Positions 1-9,072 of a stretch of DNA of 64,000 nt are shown one piece after another. The DNA comes from an uncultured Muribaculaceae bacterium (GTDB lineage: Bacteria; Bacteroidota; Bacteroidia; Bacteroidales; Muribaculaceae). The stretch covers positions 41,794 through 105,793 of the forward strand of contig CAJUKU010000009.1 in the NCBI GenBank assembly GCA_910587425.1, read 5' to 3'. Position numbers and translations under genes: made by a program. The stretch's first letter is position 1. The number at the start of each line of letters is the position of its first letter. Under the pieces are notes generated by a model, which was given only the letters and a program-made list of their open reading frames with translations, searched no databases and had not been told where the DNA came from.

Positions 1-133
1 GCTTGGCTTTTACTGCATGTTTCTTCTTTCCGCCAACGCGCGGCGATGCGATAAGTCGGTCAGGCAGGATTGAGGCAGCGGCGATAGTAGCCAGAGAAGC
101 CGCTCCCCTTTTGAGAAATGAACGTCGATCCAT
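1..133 (-). CDS. Tat-exported protein, N-terminal fragment
   Basis: The gene starts with ATG at 133 and runs off the left edge, so only about 44 residues are visible. They begin MDRRSFLKRGAASLATIAAA, a clear twin-arginine leader (RRSFLK followed by a short hydrophobic stretch and a small-residue region), so the protein is probably exported folded by the Tat system, often with a cofactor. In Bacteroidota this type of leader is common on Gfo/Idh/MocA-type oxidoreductases and some sugar hydrolases, but nothing visible identifies the mature protein. It has its own -7 box at 176-183 and lies beside an AraC regulator and glycosidases, so a role in sugar use is plausible but not shown. Confidence 0.75.
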   Translation of the reverse strand, partial: MDRRSFLKRGAASLATIAAASILPDRLIASPRVGGKKKHAVKAK

Positions 134-175
134 GATATGTATGATTTATTCCGTTTGCAGTGATGATTCAGGCTG

Positions 176-183
176 CAAATATA
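176..183 (-). promoter_or_regulatory. -7 promoter box of the Tat-exported gene
   Basis: On the minus strand the bases read TATATTTG, an exact match to the Bacteroidota -7 consensus TAnnTTTG, 43 bases before the ATG at 133. No confident -33 element was picked out. Confidence 0.5.
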
Positions 184-236
184 CTAAAAAATATACATCT
201 TCGGCAAATGCCTTGAAAAACGAAGCTGCGACGGGA

Positions 237-1145
237 TCAACCTTTCTTGTCCTTGCGGTATGCTCTGGGGGAGACGCCCATGATGCGCGTGAAGACGCGG
301 GTGAAGTAGTAGGGATCGCTCATGCCGACCATGTGGCATATCTGATTGACCCGCAATGTAGTGAAATCAAGCAGACGGCACGCGTGCTTGACCTTCAGCT
401 GAATCTGATAGGCTACGGGCGACATGCCGGTAGCCCTGAAAAAGAGCGTCGAGAAATATGCGGGCGCATAGCCGAACTGACGCGCAATGTCAGCGATACG
501 CAAAGTATTGCCGACATTATCATTCATGATCCTTATCGAGTGTGCCACAACATCATTGCCGCACTCAGCGTCGGTTTCCGACGTCAGCACGGGAGAAAGC
601 GACAGCAACCTTACACGGCTAAGGAAATGGTGGAGCACGGCACTGGAATACAGGAGATTTTCCTCCACATATCCTTTCTCAAGCACAGCCATGATCTCCT
701 CAAAGAGACGCACGCACCCTCCGACATGGTCGAAAGATCTGCCGGAGAGGCTGACAGGCGCTTCAGACAGGCTCCCGAACAAGTGGGCGGACTCACCTTT
801 GAAATGCACCCAGCAGACGGTCCATGGAGCATCGTTGTCGGCGGCATAAACGTGCGGCTTGCCGGGGGGCAGGATGAAATAGTCGCCCGCGCACACATTA
901 TATCTATGACCGTCAATCTCATACCAGCCTCTGCCATCGATGCAGAGAATGAATACATGCTGATCGACCGGGGTGTCGCGGCGGCGGTGATGGTTGCGCG
1001 CCTCGGGGTAATACCCGATGTCGGTCACATACAGTTGCGACGAGTAGGGGGACTCTTTCAACAGAGTCAACGCGGCGGGAGGGAGTATGAACGCACGCTC
1101 CCCCTTGAAGCCATCCTTTATGCGGAGTTTGTCAGTTGCAAGCAT
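237..1145 (-). CDS. AraC-family transcriptional regulator
   Basis: A 302-residue one-component regulator. Residues about 20-150 form a cupin-like ligand-binding half (YFILPPGKPHVY is typical), and the last 100 residues form the two helix-turn-helix units of the AraC family (NTLRIADIARQFGYAPAYFS, then ICHMVGMSDPYYFTRVF and GVSPRAYRK). Such proteins bind a sugar through the cupin and activate nearby catabolic genes. It is transcribed away from the two GH2 genes that start at 1450, so those are the obvious targets; this is inferred from position. The bases at 1164-1171 read TATCTTCG on the minus strand, one base off the -7 consensus. The ligand cannot be told from sequence. Confidence 0.92.
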   Translation of the reverse strand: MLATDKLRIKDGFKGERAFILPPAALTLLKESPYSSQLYVTDIGYYPEARNHHRRRDTPVDQHVFILCIDGRGWYEIDGHRYNVCAGDYFILPPGKPHVYAADNDAPWTVCWVHFKGESAHLFGSLSEAPVSLSGRSFDHVGGCVRLFEEIMAVLEKGYVEENLLYSSAVLHHFLSRVRLLSLSPVLTSETDAECGNDVVAHSIRIMNDNVGNTLRIADIARQFGYAPAYFSTLFFRATGMSPVAYQIQLKVKHACRLLDFTTLRVNQICHMVGMSDPYYFTRVFTRIMGVSPRAYRKDKKG

Positions 1146-1229
1146 AGTGATCGATTCTTGCCGCGAAGATAGTGAAAAAAATCCATCTTTTCCACTTTAT
1201 TTTCCATTTCACGCACGCAAAAACATAAT

Positions 1230-1237
1230 TAAATTTG
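1230..1237 (+). promoter_or_regulatory. -7 promoter box of the GH2 operon
   Basis: TAAATTTG matches TAnnTTTG. A transcript from here would start near 1243, just before the long inverted repeat at 1252-1445, giving the GH2 message a structured leader of about 200 nt. Confidence 0.45.
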
Positions 1238-1251
1238 CGGACGGTTTGTAA

Positions 1252-1445
1252 AGAACTCATTTAAACTTTTTACCGAATGTAAAAGCAGAACAAAAAGACG
1301 TTCTTTTATTCACCTTTCCGGTCTTTTCCGGTCGCTTTTCTCAATATCATCGGTCACGTAGCTCGCTACGCTCCCTCTTCAATTGAGAAAATCGCCTCGG
1401 GAAATCCTCGAAAATGTGAATAAATAAAAAGTTTAAACGAGTTCT
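1252..1445. repeat. Long nested inverted repeat in GH2 leader
   Basis: The outer arms are 1252-1272 (AGAACTCATTTAAACTTTTT...) and 1425-1445, complementary at 20 of 21 positions. A second, imperfect pair lies inside: 1304-1345 against 1382-1425, ending in the perfect arms TTCTCAAT and ATTGAGAA. The loop (1346-1381) holds CATCGGTCACGTAGCTCGCT and a small hairpin GTAGC-TC-GCTAC. The loop phrase CATCGGTCACGTA...TACGCTCCCTC also occurs in the repeat at 29401-29529, so this is related to an interspersed family. It ends 4 bases before the GH2 start codon. Confidence 0.75.
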
Positions 1446-1449
1446 AAAC

Positions 1450-4212
1450 ATGAGAATCATCACATTTATGAAACTCCGAAATATATTTGCCTTAATTTCC
1501 GCGGCAGCTCTGAATGTTTCAGCCGCAACCATGACGAGCGACACGCTGAGCCTTGCCGGCACATGGCGCTTCCAACTGGATCCGATGGGGTTCGGCAAGA
1601 CTCCGGGATCAGAACTGTATCTGTCGAAACTCAACGAGAACATCAACCTGCCAGGCAGCACTGATGAGGCGGGGAAAGGTGTTGCGAACCGAGCGCAACA
1701 TGTGGATCGCCTGAGCCGCAAATTCGAATACTGCGGACAGGCGTGGTATCAGCGCGAGATCGTAGTGCCTGAAGAGTGGAAAGGGAAGCGGATCAACCTC
1801 GAACTTGAACGTTGCCACTGGGAAACGACGGTCTATATCGACGGTCGTGAAGCCGGAACCGGAGAAAGACTATCGACACCCAACCGGTTTGATCTCGGCA
1901 GCGAACTCACGCCGGGTGTGCATACGCTGACAATCTGCGTGGACAACCGCCTGAAGTACCCTATGGACCAATGGGCGCACGGCACCACCGAATACACCCA
2001 GACAAACTGGAACGGCATAACAGGCGACATCCAACTCACCGCACACCCGCTGACCGGGATTGAAAATGTAAGGATCTACCCGGACACTGACAACCGCAGC
2101 GTTACTGTAAAAGTGGATCTCTCAGGGAAAGAGGGAGAGGGTGATCTCGCGCTGAGCATAACGTCGCCCGACGGCAGACGCGTAGCTACCGCCAATCACA
2201 CCATCAGCCTGCCCGCGGACACCGCGTGCGTAAGCTTCACCCTGAACCTGGGGCGCGACATCCGGCTCTGGGATGAGTTCAACCCGAATCTTTACACACT
2301 CACGGCGTCGCTGACCACAAAAGGAGTGACCGAGAGCGTCACCGAGCGGTTCGGAATGCGCAAGGTGGGGCAGGGTGCACACCATGTGAGGATAAACGGC
2401 ACCGACGTGCATCTGCGCGGTGTGCTCGACTGCTGCGTCTTCCCCCTGACAGGATATCCCTCGACCGACAAGGAGGATTGGAAAAAGATAATGAGTACCG
2501 TGCGCGACTATGGATTCAACCATATACGTTTCCACTCGTGGTGTCCGCCGGAAGCGGCATTCGACGCCGCAGATGAGCTCGGCATGTACCTCCAGGTGGA
2601 ATTACCGATGTGGATCAAGGATGTGGGTCAGTATCCTGCCCGCCGCGACTTTTTCGAGCAGGAGATGCTGGCGATCCTCGACGAGTATGGCAATCATCCG
2701 TCGTTCGTGCTTTACTGCAACGGCAATGAGAACGAAGGTGACTTTGCCGTGCTTGAGAATCTGATACAGAAAGGTATAGCTCACGACCCGCGTCATCTCT
2801 ATTCCGCATCGACGGCGCGCACACATGTGAAGTCAGACCAATTCTACACATCGCACGTATCGCCGAACGGATGGATAACGGTATACGAGGGTAAGCCCTC
2901 GACTGACTGGGATCTCGACAAGGAATCGGACATTGACGTTCCCGTGATAGCACATGAGACCGGGCAGCGGTGCATGTTCCCGAATTTCCGCGAGATGGAG
3001 AAATATACCGGCGTGCTCGAGCCGAGAAACATGAGCGTCTTCCGCGAACGTCTGACCAAAAACGGAATGCTCCATCAGGCTGAGGACTTCCTGAAAGCGA
3101 CCGGCGCACACACGGTGCTCCAGTACAAAGAGGTGAACGAGGCTCTTCTCCGTTCCGGGAAATCGGGCGGGTATCAGCTTCTCGGACTACAGGACTTCCC
3201 CGGTCAGGGAAGCGCTTATGTGGGCATTCTTGACGCATTCTGGGAATCAAAGGGGCTTGTGTCGCCGGAGAAGTACCGCGAATCAAACGGTCCGGTAGTC
3301 GTGCTCGCACGCATCCCGAAGCGGGTCTATGACAGTTCGGAATCAGTGCCTGCAAAAATCGGGATCTACAATTTCGGTCCGACAGCCATAAAAGGTGGCA
3401 ACGCGGAGTGGACGCTGACCGATGCAGCCGGAAACATCGTGAAGCGCGGGACACTGAAGCATGACGCCATAGCCCACGCAACGGTGGATTCATTAGGAGT
3501 GATCGACGTAAATCTCAATGGCGTGGCATCGCCAGCCATCTACACGCTCAATGTCGATGTAGCGGGCAGATACCACAACGAGTGGAATCTGTGGGTATAT
3601 CCGGCTAACGACGCCATAGATATGCACCGCCCGGTTGTCGCCACAAACTGGGATGAGGCACGGCGCCGCCTTGCCGCAGGTGAGACAGTGCTGCTCATGC
3701 CCGACAGTGTGGCGGGTCGCCGCACCCGTTTCGCCAGCCACTTCTGGAACCCGATCATGTTCAACTGGAATCCAATGATCGTAGGCACCCTGATCGACAG
3801 CGGCAGCGGCGCCTTCGGCAGCTTCCCGACCGACATATATGCCGACTGGCAGTGGACCGACGTGCTTAACAACTCCACAGCCATCGACCTTACCGACCTG
3901 CCGCAGCTCACCCCCGTCATACAGAGCATCGACACGTACGAGGTGAACCGAAAACTCGGCATAGCGTTTGAGGCTGTGACAAAAGAGGGTGGAAAACTCT
4001 TCGTGCTCTCAGTCGATCCTACCAAAGGGATAGAATCGCGTGGTGCCTCGCGCAGACTGATCAATTCGGTGATGGATTATGTAGAGTCGGACCGCTTCAA
4101 TCCCTCGACAACCGTAGCACTCCACGAACTCGACCGTATATTCGACAAATCGCGGATCACGGCAACTACCGACGCAGCGTCGGAAGCCATCAGACAACTT
4201 CTCAACCAATAA
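1450..4212 (+). CDS. Exported glycoside hydrolase family 2 enzyme
   Basis: A 920-residue GH2 enzyme (beta-galactosidase/glucuronidase superfamily). A signal peptide covers about residues 1-26 (hydrophobic core, then NVSA-A); ATG at 1468 is a possible alternative start. A sugar-binding jelly-roll domain (about 30-190), an immunoglobulin-like domain (195-305) and the catalytic TIM barrel (306-600) follow. The GNE motif places the acid/base at Glu427, and Glu503 in IAHETGQ is the likely nucleophile. The C-terminal 300 residues are beta-rich accessory domains. It removes a terminal sugar from a glycan in the periplasm or at the surface; the sugar cannot be read from the sequence. The next GH2 gene follows after 13 bases, so the two are co-transcribed, probably under the divergent AraC regulator. 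Confidence 0.93.
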   Translation: MRIITFMKLRNIFALISAAALNVSAATMTSDTLSLAGTWRFQLDPMGFGKTPGSELYLSKLNENINLPGSTDEAGKGVANRAQHVDRLSRKFEYCGQAWYQREIVVPEEWKGKRINLELERCHWETTVYIDGREAGTGERLSTPNRFDLGSELTPGVHTLTICVDNRLKYPMDQWAHGTTEYTQTNWNGITGDIQLTAHPLTGIENVRIYPDTDNRSVTVKVDLSGKEGEGDLALSITSPDGRRVATANHTISLPADTACVSFTLNLGRDIRLWDEFNPNLYTLTASLTTKGVTESVTERFGMRKVGQGAHHVRINGTDVHLRGVLDCCVFPLTGYPSTDKEDWKKIMSTVRDYGFNHIRFHSWCPPEAAFDAADELGMYLQVELPMWIKDVGQYPARRDFFEQEMLAILDEYGNHPSFVLYCNGNENEGDFAVLENLIQKGIAHDPRHLYSASTARTHVKSDQFYTSHVSPNGWITVYEGKPSTDWDLDKESDIDVPVIAHETGQRCMFPNFREMEKYTGVLEPRNMSVFRERLTKNGMLHQAEDFLKATGAHTVLQYKEVNEALLRSGKSGGYQLLGLQDFPGQGSAYVGILDAFWESKGLVSPEKYRESNGPVVVLARIPKRVYDSSESVPAKIGIYNFGPTAIKGGNAEWTLTDAAGNIVKRGTLKHDAIAHATVDSLGVIDVNLNGVASPAIYTLNVDVAGRYHNEWNLWVYPANDAIDMHRPVVATNWDEARRRLAAGETVLLMPDSVAGRRTRFASHFWNPIMFNWNPMIVGTLIDSGSGAFGSFPTDIYADWQWTDVLNNSTAIDLTDLPQLTPVIQSIDTYEVNRKLGIAFEAVTKEGGKLFVLSVDPTKGIESRGASRRLINSVMDYVESDRFNPSTTVALHELDRIFDKSRITATTDAASEAIRQLLNQ

Positions 4213-4225
4213 GCGAACTTACAAA

Positions 4226-7222
4226 ATGAACACAAGAATCAAACGGATCCTTACTGCGGCGATCATCCTAACCGGATCGCTTCAAGCCTTAGCTACGGCA
4301 TACCCCCGTTATGAGGCTGTGGCTTACCTGATGCCTGAGAATGTAAACGGTGTAAGCGAACACGCGCTGAACCTCGACGGCAAATGGCAGTTCAAATTCC
4401 CCGGCAGCGACAAGTGGAGCTCCATAAACGTGCCGGGGGAAGCCGCCATGCAAGGTTACGGCGTGCCTCATGACCAGACGGTAGTCTACCGCCGTCAGGT
4501 CGAAGTGCCTGCGGATTTCAAGGGGAAACGCGCGATCCTGCGGTTTGACGGCACATACAGCTATGCGACGCTCTATGTCAACGGCAAGATGATCCGCAGC
4601 CACCGCGGCGGGTTCAGCCGCTGGGAAACAGATGTGACCGACGCGATAATCCCCGGCAAAAAGAACCGTATAGAGCTACATCTCATGGATCCTGTCGAGG
4701 AGATCTCGTATGCTTCGGGATATGCCCATCATCCCATCTGCGGAATACTTCGCGACGTGACGCTCTATGCCCTGCCGGAAAAGCATGTGAGCAATCTGCG
4801 GATAACCACCGCTTTCGACAGCCTATATCAGGACTCGGATCTCAAACTGGCTCTCGACCTCAGCGGAGACAGCCGCGCAGAATCAGAAATCAGGCTTATC
4901 GCACCGGATGGCAAACAGGCGGCAAAAAAGTCACTGACACTAACACCCGGAGAGAACCTCATCAACATACATGTCGCTTCTCCAGAGAAGTGGGATGCTG
5001 AGCACCCTAACAGGTATAAACTCGAAATAGAGCTGAAAGAGGATGGACGCCCTACCGTCAGCTACTCACGCCATATAGGCTTCCGTGATATCCGCATCGA
5101 AAAGGACGTGATGCTTGTCAACGGCAGACCGGTGAAACTCCGCGGCGCGTGCCGACACGACATGCACCCGACGCTCGGACGCACAACCACGCGCGAGATA
5201 GACAGCCTTGACGTCAGATTGTTCAAGGATGCCAACATGAATTTCGTAAGAACCTCACATTATCCACCGACGGAACGTTTCCTTGACTTCTGCGACGAGT
5301 ACGGGCTGTATGTTGAATGTGAGAGCGCTGTATGCTTCATCGATACACACCGCCAGCGGAACTATGCCCCGGGAGCGACGCAGGACGATCCCTCGTTCAC
5401 AGCCCAATACCTGGGACAGCTCGATGAGATGGTGCGGTCGTTCCAATCACATCCTTCGATATTATTCTGGAGCATCGGAAACGAAAGCGTCTATGGCAGC
5501 AATTTTGCGAAAAGCCACGAGCTTGTCAAGAGGTATGATCCATCACGACCGGTGATATTCAGCTATCCCGGCTCAGTGCCTCAGGATCAGCCCCAGGTGT
5601 ATGACCTGCTCAGCATGCATTATCAGGATGTCAACGGCAATCTCTGGCAGTGGGGCAAACACACATCGGGATTCCAGGGAGAGGGGATCCCCGCGCTTTT
5701 CGACGAATGGGCACATCCTGCGTGCTATACATATTCCACCCTCCGTACAGACCCGAATATCCGTGAATTCTGGGGGAAGTCGCTTGACATGATGTGGGAT
5801 GGCGTCTACAACGCCCCCGGCGCACTCGGAGGTGCGATATGGGGATATGTGGATGAGCGCTTCATGATTCCGCATCTACAAAAAGGGACAAGCTACTGGA
5901 AAGAATTTGCCCACACCGCCAAGCCGGAAGGATTCCGCGGCGACTGTGTAGGATATGGTGACTGGGGCATTGTAGACATCTGGCGCAGAAAGAAACCGGA
6001 GTTCTGGTCGACAAAGAAAGCCTATTCCCCCATCCGACTGGAGGATGCCCGTTTCATCTCACCCGCTCCCGGAATGCCTGTGAACCTGACCGTTTTCAAC
6101 CGCTTCGACCACACCAATCTAAATGAACTTGAGGCACGATTCGAATACCGGGGTGAGACCTGCCGGATCGCCATGCCTGATGTAGAGCCGCATAACCGCG
6201 GAATGATCACCCTGCCTGCAAAAAATTGGAATGAGGGGGATTCAATCACAATCGAATTCCTTAACCGCGACGGCAGCATCGCCGACAGTTATCTGGTGAC
6301 TGTAGGCAACCACCGGACAAAATTTCCGGAAGGTATTGCAAGCTCAGGAAAACTGAAAACAGATGCGTCGGGTGATCTCGTCATAATATCGGGCGATGGA
6401 TTCACCGTTCCATTCAGCAAATCGACAGGACTTATCGATCATGCCACTGTCGGCAACAGGACAATGATCGCCGGCGGTCCCTACCTGAATCTTGACATAA
6501 ATTTCAATCACCTTACCGGTCCGGAGGTAAGAAAAGTATCGAGTCACCTTACCATTGACCCTGAAGAATGGGATCCGGACAGTTTCACCTGGAAACAGGA
6601 TGGTGATAAAGTGAGGATAAACACTGCGGGGCACTATGGGGCTATATCTGTCAGCTACGAAATACTTGTGGGCGCAGACGGCAGTATCGACATTGTATAT
6701 ACGACATCCGATGTGCCAAACGGATACGTACGCGAGACCGGTCTTGTATTCGACATACCCGATGACTTCACCACCCTTTCCTGGGAAAGAAGCGGCTACT
6801 GGGACAGCTATCCCGACAACAGCCTGTCGGGCAACAAGGGGAGAACAGAGCTTTTAACTCCGACAACGGTGCGCTATGGAGAGCGACCGACGCAGCCATG
6901 GAGCCGCGACACGCACGACTATTATTACTGGTCGGATGCAGGGGCTAACTGCAATGCACCCCTGACCATGACAGCCAAGGCTATGAAGGAAAACGTGTAC
7001 TATTACACCCTCTCCTCCAGTCTGTTCCCCGGCACACTATCGGTCATATCCAAGACCGCCGATGTGGCATGCCGCCTCAGCAAAAACGGCAACGGCGATA
7101 TGAGTCTGCACGCGGACAACAAATGGGACTATCCGGAAATAGCATGGGGCAATTATTGCAAAGCACTTCCCGCACTTCCGTGCTATGGTGAGATCCACCT
7201 GATGCTCGGAAATCGCCGATAA
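4226..7222 (+). CDS. Exported GH2 beta-galactosidase-like enzyme
   Basis: A 998-residue GH2 protein. After a signal peptide (about 1-24) come the sugar-binding domain (LNLDGKWQFKF...), an Ig-like domain and a TIM barrel with textbook GH2 motifs: GACRHDMHPTLGRT, NFVRTSHYPP, FWSIGNES with acid/base Glu420, and LFDEWAH with probable nucleophile Glu494. The final 350 residues resemble the beta-sandwich region seen in long beta-galactosidases. It lies 13 bases after another GH2 gene with which it shares little beyond the fold, so the two probably remove different terminal sugars from the same glycan. No SusC/SusD pair is visible, so import of the products must be encoded elsewhere. Confidence 0.94.
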   Translation: MNTRIKRILTAAIILTGSLQALATAYPRYEAVAYLMPENVNGVSEHALNLDGKWQFKFPGSDKWSSINVPGEAAMQGYGVPHDQTVVYRRQVEVPADFKGKRAILRFDGTYSYATLYVNGKMIRSHRGGFSRWETDVTDAIIPGKKNRIELHLMDPVEEISYASGYAHHPICGILRDVTLYALPEKHVSNLRITTAFDSLYQDSDLKLALDLSGDSRAESEIRLIAPDGKQAAKKSLTLTPGENLINIHVASPEKWDAEHPNRYKLEIELKEDGRPTVSYSRHIGFRDIRIEKDVMLVNGRPVKLRGACRHDMHPTLGRTTTREIDSLDVRLFKDANMNFVRTSHYPPTERFLDFCDEYGLYVECESAVCFIDTHRQRNYAPGATQDDPSFTAQYLGQLDEMVRSFQSHPSILFWSIGNESVYGSNFAKSHELVKRYDPSRPVIFSYPGSVPQDQPQVYDLLSMHYQDVNGNLWQWGKHTSGFQGEGIPALFDEWAHPACYTYSTLRTDPNIREFWGKSLDMMWDGVYNAPGALGGAIWGYVDERFMIPHLQKGTSYWKEFAHTAKPEGFRGDCVGYGDWGIVDIWRRKKPEFWSTKKAYSPIRLEDARFISPAPGMPVNLTVFNRFDHTNLNELEARFEYRGETCRIAMPDVEPHNRGMITLPAKNWNEGDSITIEFLNRDGSIADSYLVTVGNHRTKFPEGIASSGKLKTDASGDLVIISGDGFTVPFSKSTGLIDHATVGNRTMIAGGPYLNLDINFNHLTGPEVRKVSSHLTIDPEEWDPDSFTWKQDGDKVRINTAGHYGAISVSYEILVGADGSIDIVYTTSDVPNGYVRETGLVFDIPDDFTTLSWERSGYWDSYPDNSLSGNKGRTELLTPTTVRYGERPTQPWSRDTHDYYYWSDAGANCNAPLTMTAKAMKENVYYYTLSSSLFPGTLSVISKTADVACRLSKNGNGDMSLHADNKWDYPEIAWGNYCKALPALPCYGEIHLMLGNRR

Positions 7223-7298
7223 GAGCCGTCTACAACCGAAGAACACTTAATCTGACAAAAAGAGCACTGCGATTGGCAGGTTAGTTTTACATTATTTG

Positions 7299-7306
7299 TA
7301 TTTTTG
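7299..7306 (+). promoter_or_regulatory. -7 promoter box of the glycosidase at 7393
   Basis: TATTTTTG matches the -7 consensus and overlaps the left arm of the inverted repeat at 7303-7377. It gives the third glycosidase gene its own promoter, separate from the GH2 pair. Confidence 0.5.
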
Positions 7307-7377
7307 CGGGGTGATCCGCGTGGTTGAAAGAGGAGGGAGACACTGCCCTCCCGACAGCTACAGGATCACCCCGCAAA
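7303..7377. repeat. Perfect 16-bp inverted repeat in glycosidase leader
   Basis: TTTTGCGGGGTGATCC (ending at 7317) is exactly complementary to GGATCACCCCGCAAAA (from 7363), with a smaller GGAGGG/CCCTCC stem at 7332-7351 inside. As RNA it folds into one long hairpin at the very 5' end of the message, ending about 15 bases before the ATG at 7393. It may be an attenuator, an RNA-stability element or an operator; the sequence alone does not decide. Confidence 0.7.
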
Positions 7378-7392
7378 ATATATAAACAAGTC

Positions 7393-8958
7393 ATGAAAAT
7401 CATTCCGCATATGAACAGCCTCATTTCACGTATTGCCGCGGTCATGCTATGCAGCCTCACGGTTGGCACTGTCTCCGCTCAATGGAACACCGTTCCACCC
7501 GATGCCGTCAAGCCTGACTGGCGCAAGGAAGCCCCGGTAGCCATACACCCCGACAGTTCGCTCGTGAAACTTTATGAGAAAGCGTGGGAGACGGCTTCAG
7601 GACGCGTCAGGCGCGGACCTGACAACATGGTAGCCTCTCCATATCTTGACGAGAACTGCTATGACGACCAGATATGGATATGGGACGGGTGCTTCATGGT
7701 GATGTTCTCGAAATACGCCCCGCAGTCGTTCCCGGGGAAGGAGACACTGATGAACTATTACGCGCCCATTCATGACGGTGCGCCAAGCCCGCTGAGAATC
7801 CACCTGCGCGACAATCCCCCGCTGTTCGCGTGGACAGAGAAGGAGAACTTCGTGTTCTCAGGCGACACGACCTACATAGACATGATCCTCAAGGATAAGA
7901 AATACCTGCAGAAGCATTACGATTATTTCAACTCGCTTGAGCGGGGCTCGCGCAATGACTCAATCTCGACGCAGCCGATATACATGACAGTGTATCACGA
8001 CAGCCTCGGCATGGCTGACGGTTACTCCTGCACCGGCAACAGCTCAGGTATGGACAACACGCCACGCGGCAGAGCACACGGCGGCTGGAGCGGAATCCGG
8101 TGGATAGACGCCATATCGCAGCAGGCACTCGCAGCCGAGAATATCGCCGAACTGCTCGAAATGCGCGGTGAGAAGACGGAAGCTAAGAGGTGGCGTAAGG
8201 AATACGACCGTCTCCGGCGGATCGTCAACGAGCGGTACTGGGATGACCGCGACGGATTCTATTATGACATAGCGGTGGAGAGCGGCGAGCCGTCGCGCGT
8301 GATGACTCCGGCTTCATTCTGGGCTATGATCGCCGGTATTCCGGACTCCACTCAGGCTGCACGCATGGTGGAGAAGCTACGCGATCCGTCGTTGCTCGGA
8401 GGTGAGCGTCCGTGGAACTCGCTTGCGCGGACAGATGCTGATTTCGATTCCGTGACCGGCAACTACTGGCGCGGAGGGATATGGCTTCCAATCGTATATA
8501 TGGGTACCAAGGCACTCGAACGGTACGGATATCAGGAGCTTGCAGACTCGCTCGCGGGAAAAGTCGTCGAGATGCAGGCACGCATCTATGAGCGCATGGA
8601 GCCTCACACCATCTGGGAGTGCTACAGTCCGGTAGCCGATGCCCCCTCGACAGAGCATGGACACACGGTGCGCCAGGAGTTCTGCGGCTGGTCGGCTCTC
8701 GGCCCGATATCGCTGTTTATCGAGAATATCATGGGATTCCGCCACGCTAATGCCCTTACCCGCACACTGACATGGGACATAAAGGCATCGAACGGAAAGC
8801 ATGGTCTGCGCGGTCTGAAATTCGGCGATATAGAGACCTCGCTTGTGTATGATCCTGACAGCCGCTCAATCGAAGCGGAGGCAAACCGTCCGTTCACACT
8901 TGTGGTTAACGGTAAGAGCCACAGGGTTGCAGCCGGCTCCTCAACCATAAGAGTATAG
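7393..8958 (+). CDS. Exported (alpha/alpha)6-barrel glycosidase, trehalase/GH63-like
   Basis: About 521 residues from ATG at 7393 (ATG at 7411 also fits; an upstream TTG at 7324 lies in the leader hairpin and is unlikely). A signal peptide ends near SAQ. The mature part has features of the GH37/GH63 alpha/alpha toroid enzymes: DDQIWIWDGCFMVMF, a central GGWSGIRWIDAISQQ, NYWRGGIWLPIVYMG and QEFCGWSALGPISLFIENI. Such enzymes hydrolyse terminal alpha-glucosides or related sugars. The C-terminal 70 residues form a small beta domain. Its own promoter and hairpin leader precede it and a strong terminator follows. The exact substrate is unknown. Confidence 0.82.
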   Translation: MKIIPHMNSLISRIAAVMLCSLTVGTVSAQWNTVPPDAVKPDWRKEAPVAIHPDSSLVKLYEKAWETASGRVRRGPDNMVASPYLDENCYDDQIWIWDGCFMVMFSKYAPQSFPGKETLMNYYAPIHDGAPSPLRIHLRDNPPLFAWTEKENFVFSGDTTYIDMILKDKKYLQKHYDYFNSLERGSRNDSISTQPIYMTVYHDSLGMADGYSCTGNSSGMDNTPRGRAHGGWSGIRWIDAISQQALAAENIAELLEMRGEKTEAKRWRKEYDRLRRIVNERYWDDRDGFYYDIAVESGEPSRVMTPASFWAMIAGIPDSTQAARMVEKLRDPSLLGGERPWNSLARTDADFDSVTGNYWRGGIWLPIVYMGTKALERYGYQELADSLAGKVVEMQARIYERMEPHTIWECYSPVADAPSTEHGHTVRQEFCGWSALGPISLFIENIMGFRHANALTRTLTWDIKASNGKHGLRGLKFGDIETSLVYDPDSRSIEAEANRPFTLVVNGKSHRVAAGSSTIRV

Positions 8959-8963
8959 GCGGC

Positions 8964-9013
8964 TGTCATAACGGCTCATCTGAACCATTCTGACAACACC
9001 CTCCAATCCGGAT
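8964..9013. repeat. Interspersed palindromic repeat, short form
   Basis: GTCATAACGGCTCA-TC-TGAACCATTCTGAC followed by CAACACCCTCCAATCCGGAT. The two halves are imperfect inverted copies (11 of 14 complementary). Near-identical copies occur at 32815-32864 and, in a longer form, at 29401-29529. Confidence 0.7.
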
Positions 9014-9020
9014 AAAATAG

Positions 9021-9058
9021 AGACTGCCTGATCAACAGTTCAGGCAGTCTCTTTTATT
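9021..9058. terminator. Terminator between glycosidase and cydB
   Basis: AGACTGCCTGA and TCAGGCAGTCT form a perfect 11-bp stem with an 8-base loop, followed by CTTTTATT on the plus strand. It lies between two convergent genes and probably serves both. Confidence 0.85.
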
Positions 9059-9072
9059 GTAAGGATAAGGGA

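Noticed and set aside
3..1172. 389-residue plus-strand frame over the AraC gene
   Set aside because: Antisense to a clear AraC regulator and to a Tat leader.
1230..7222. The glycosidase locus considered as a complete polysaccharide utilisation locus
   Set aside because: No SusC/SusD pair, no hybrid two-component or SusR regulator is visible in the window; only an AraC regulator and enzymes.
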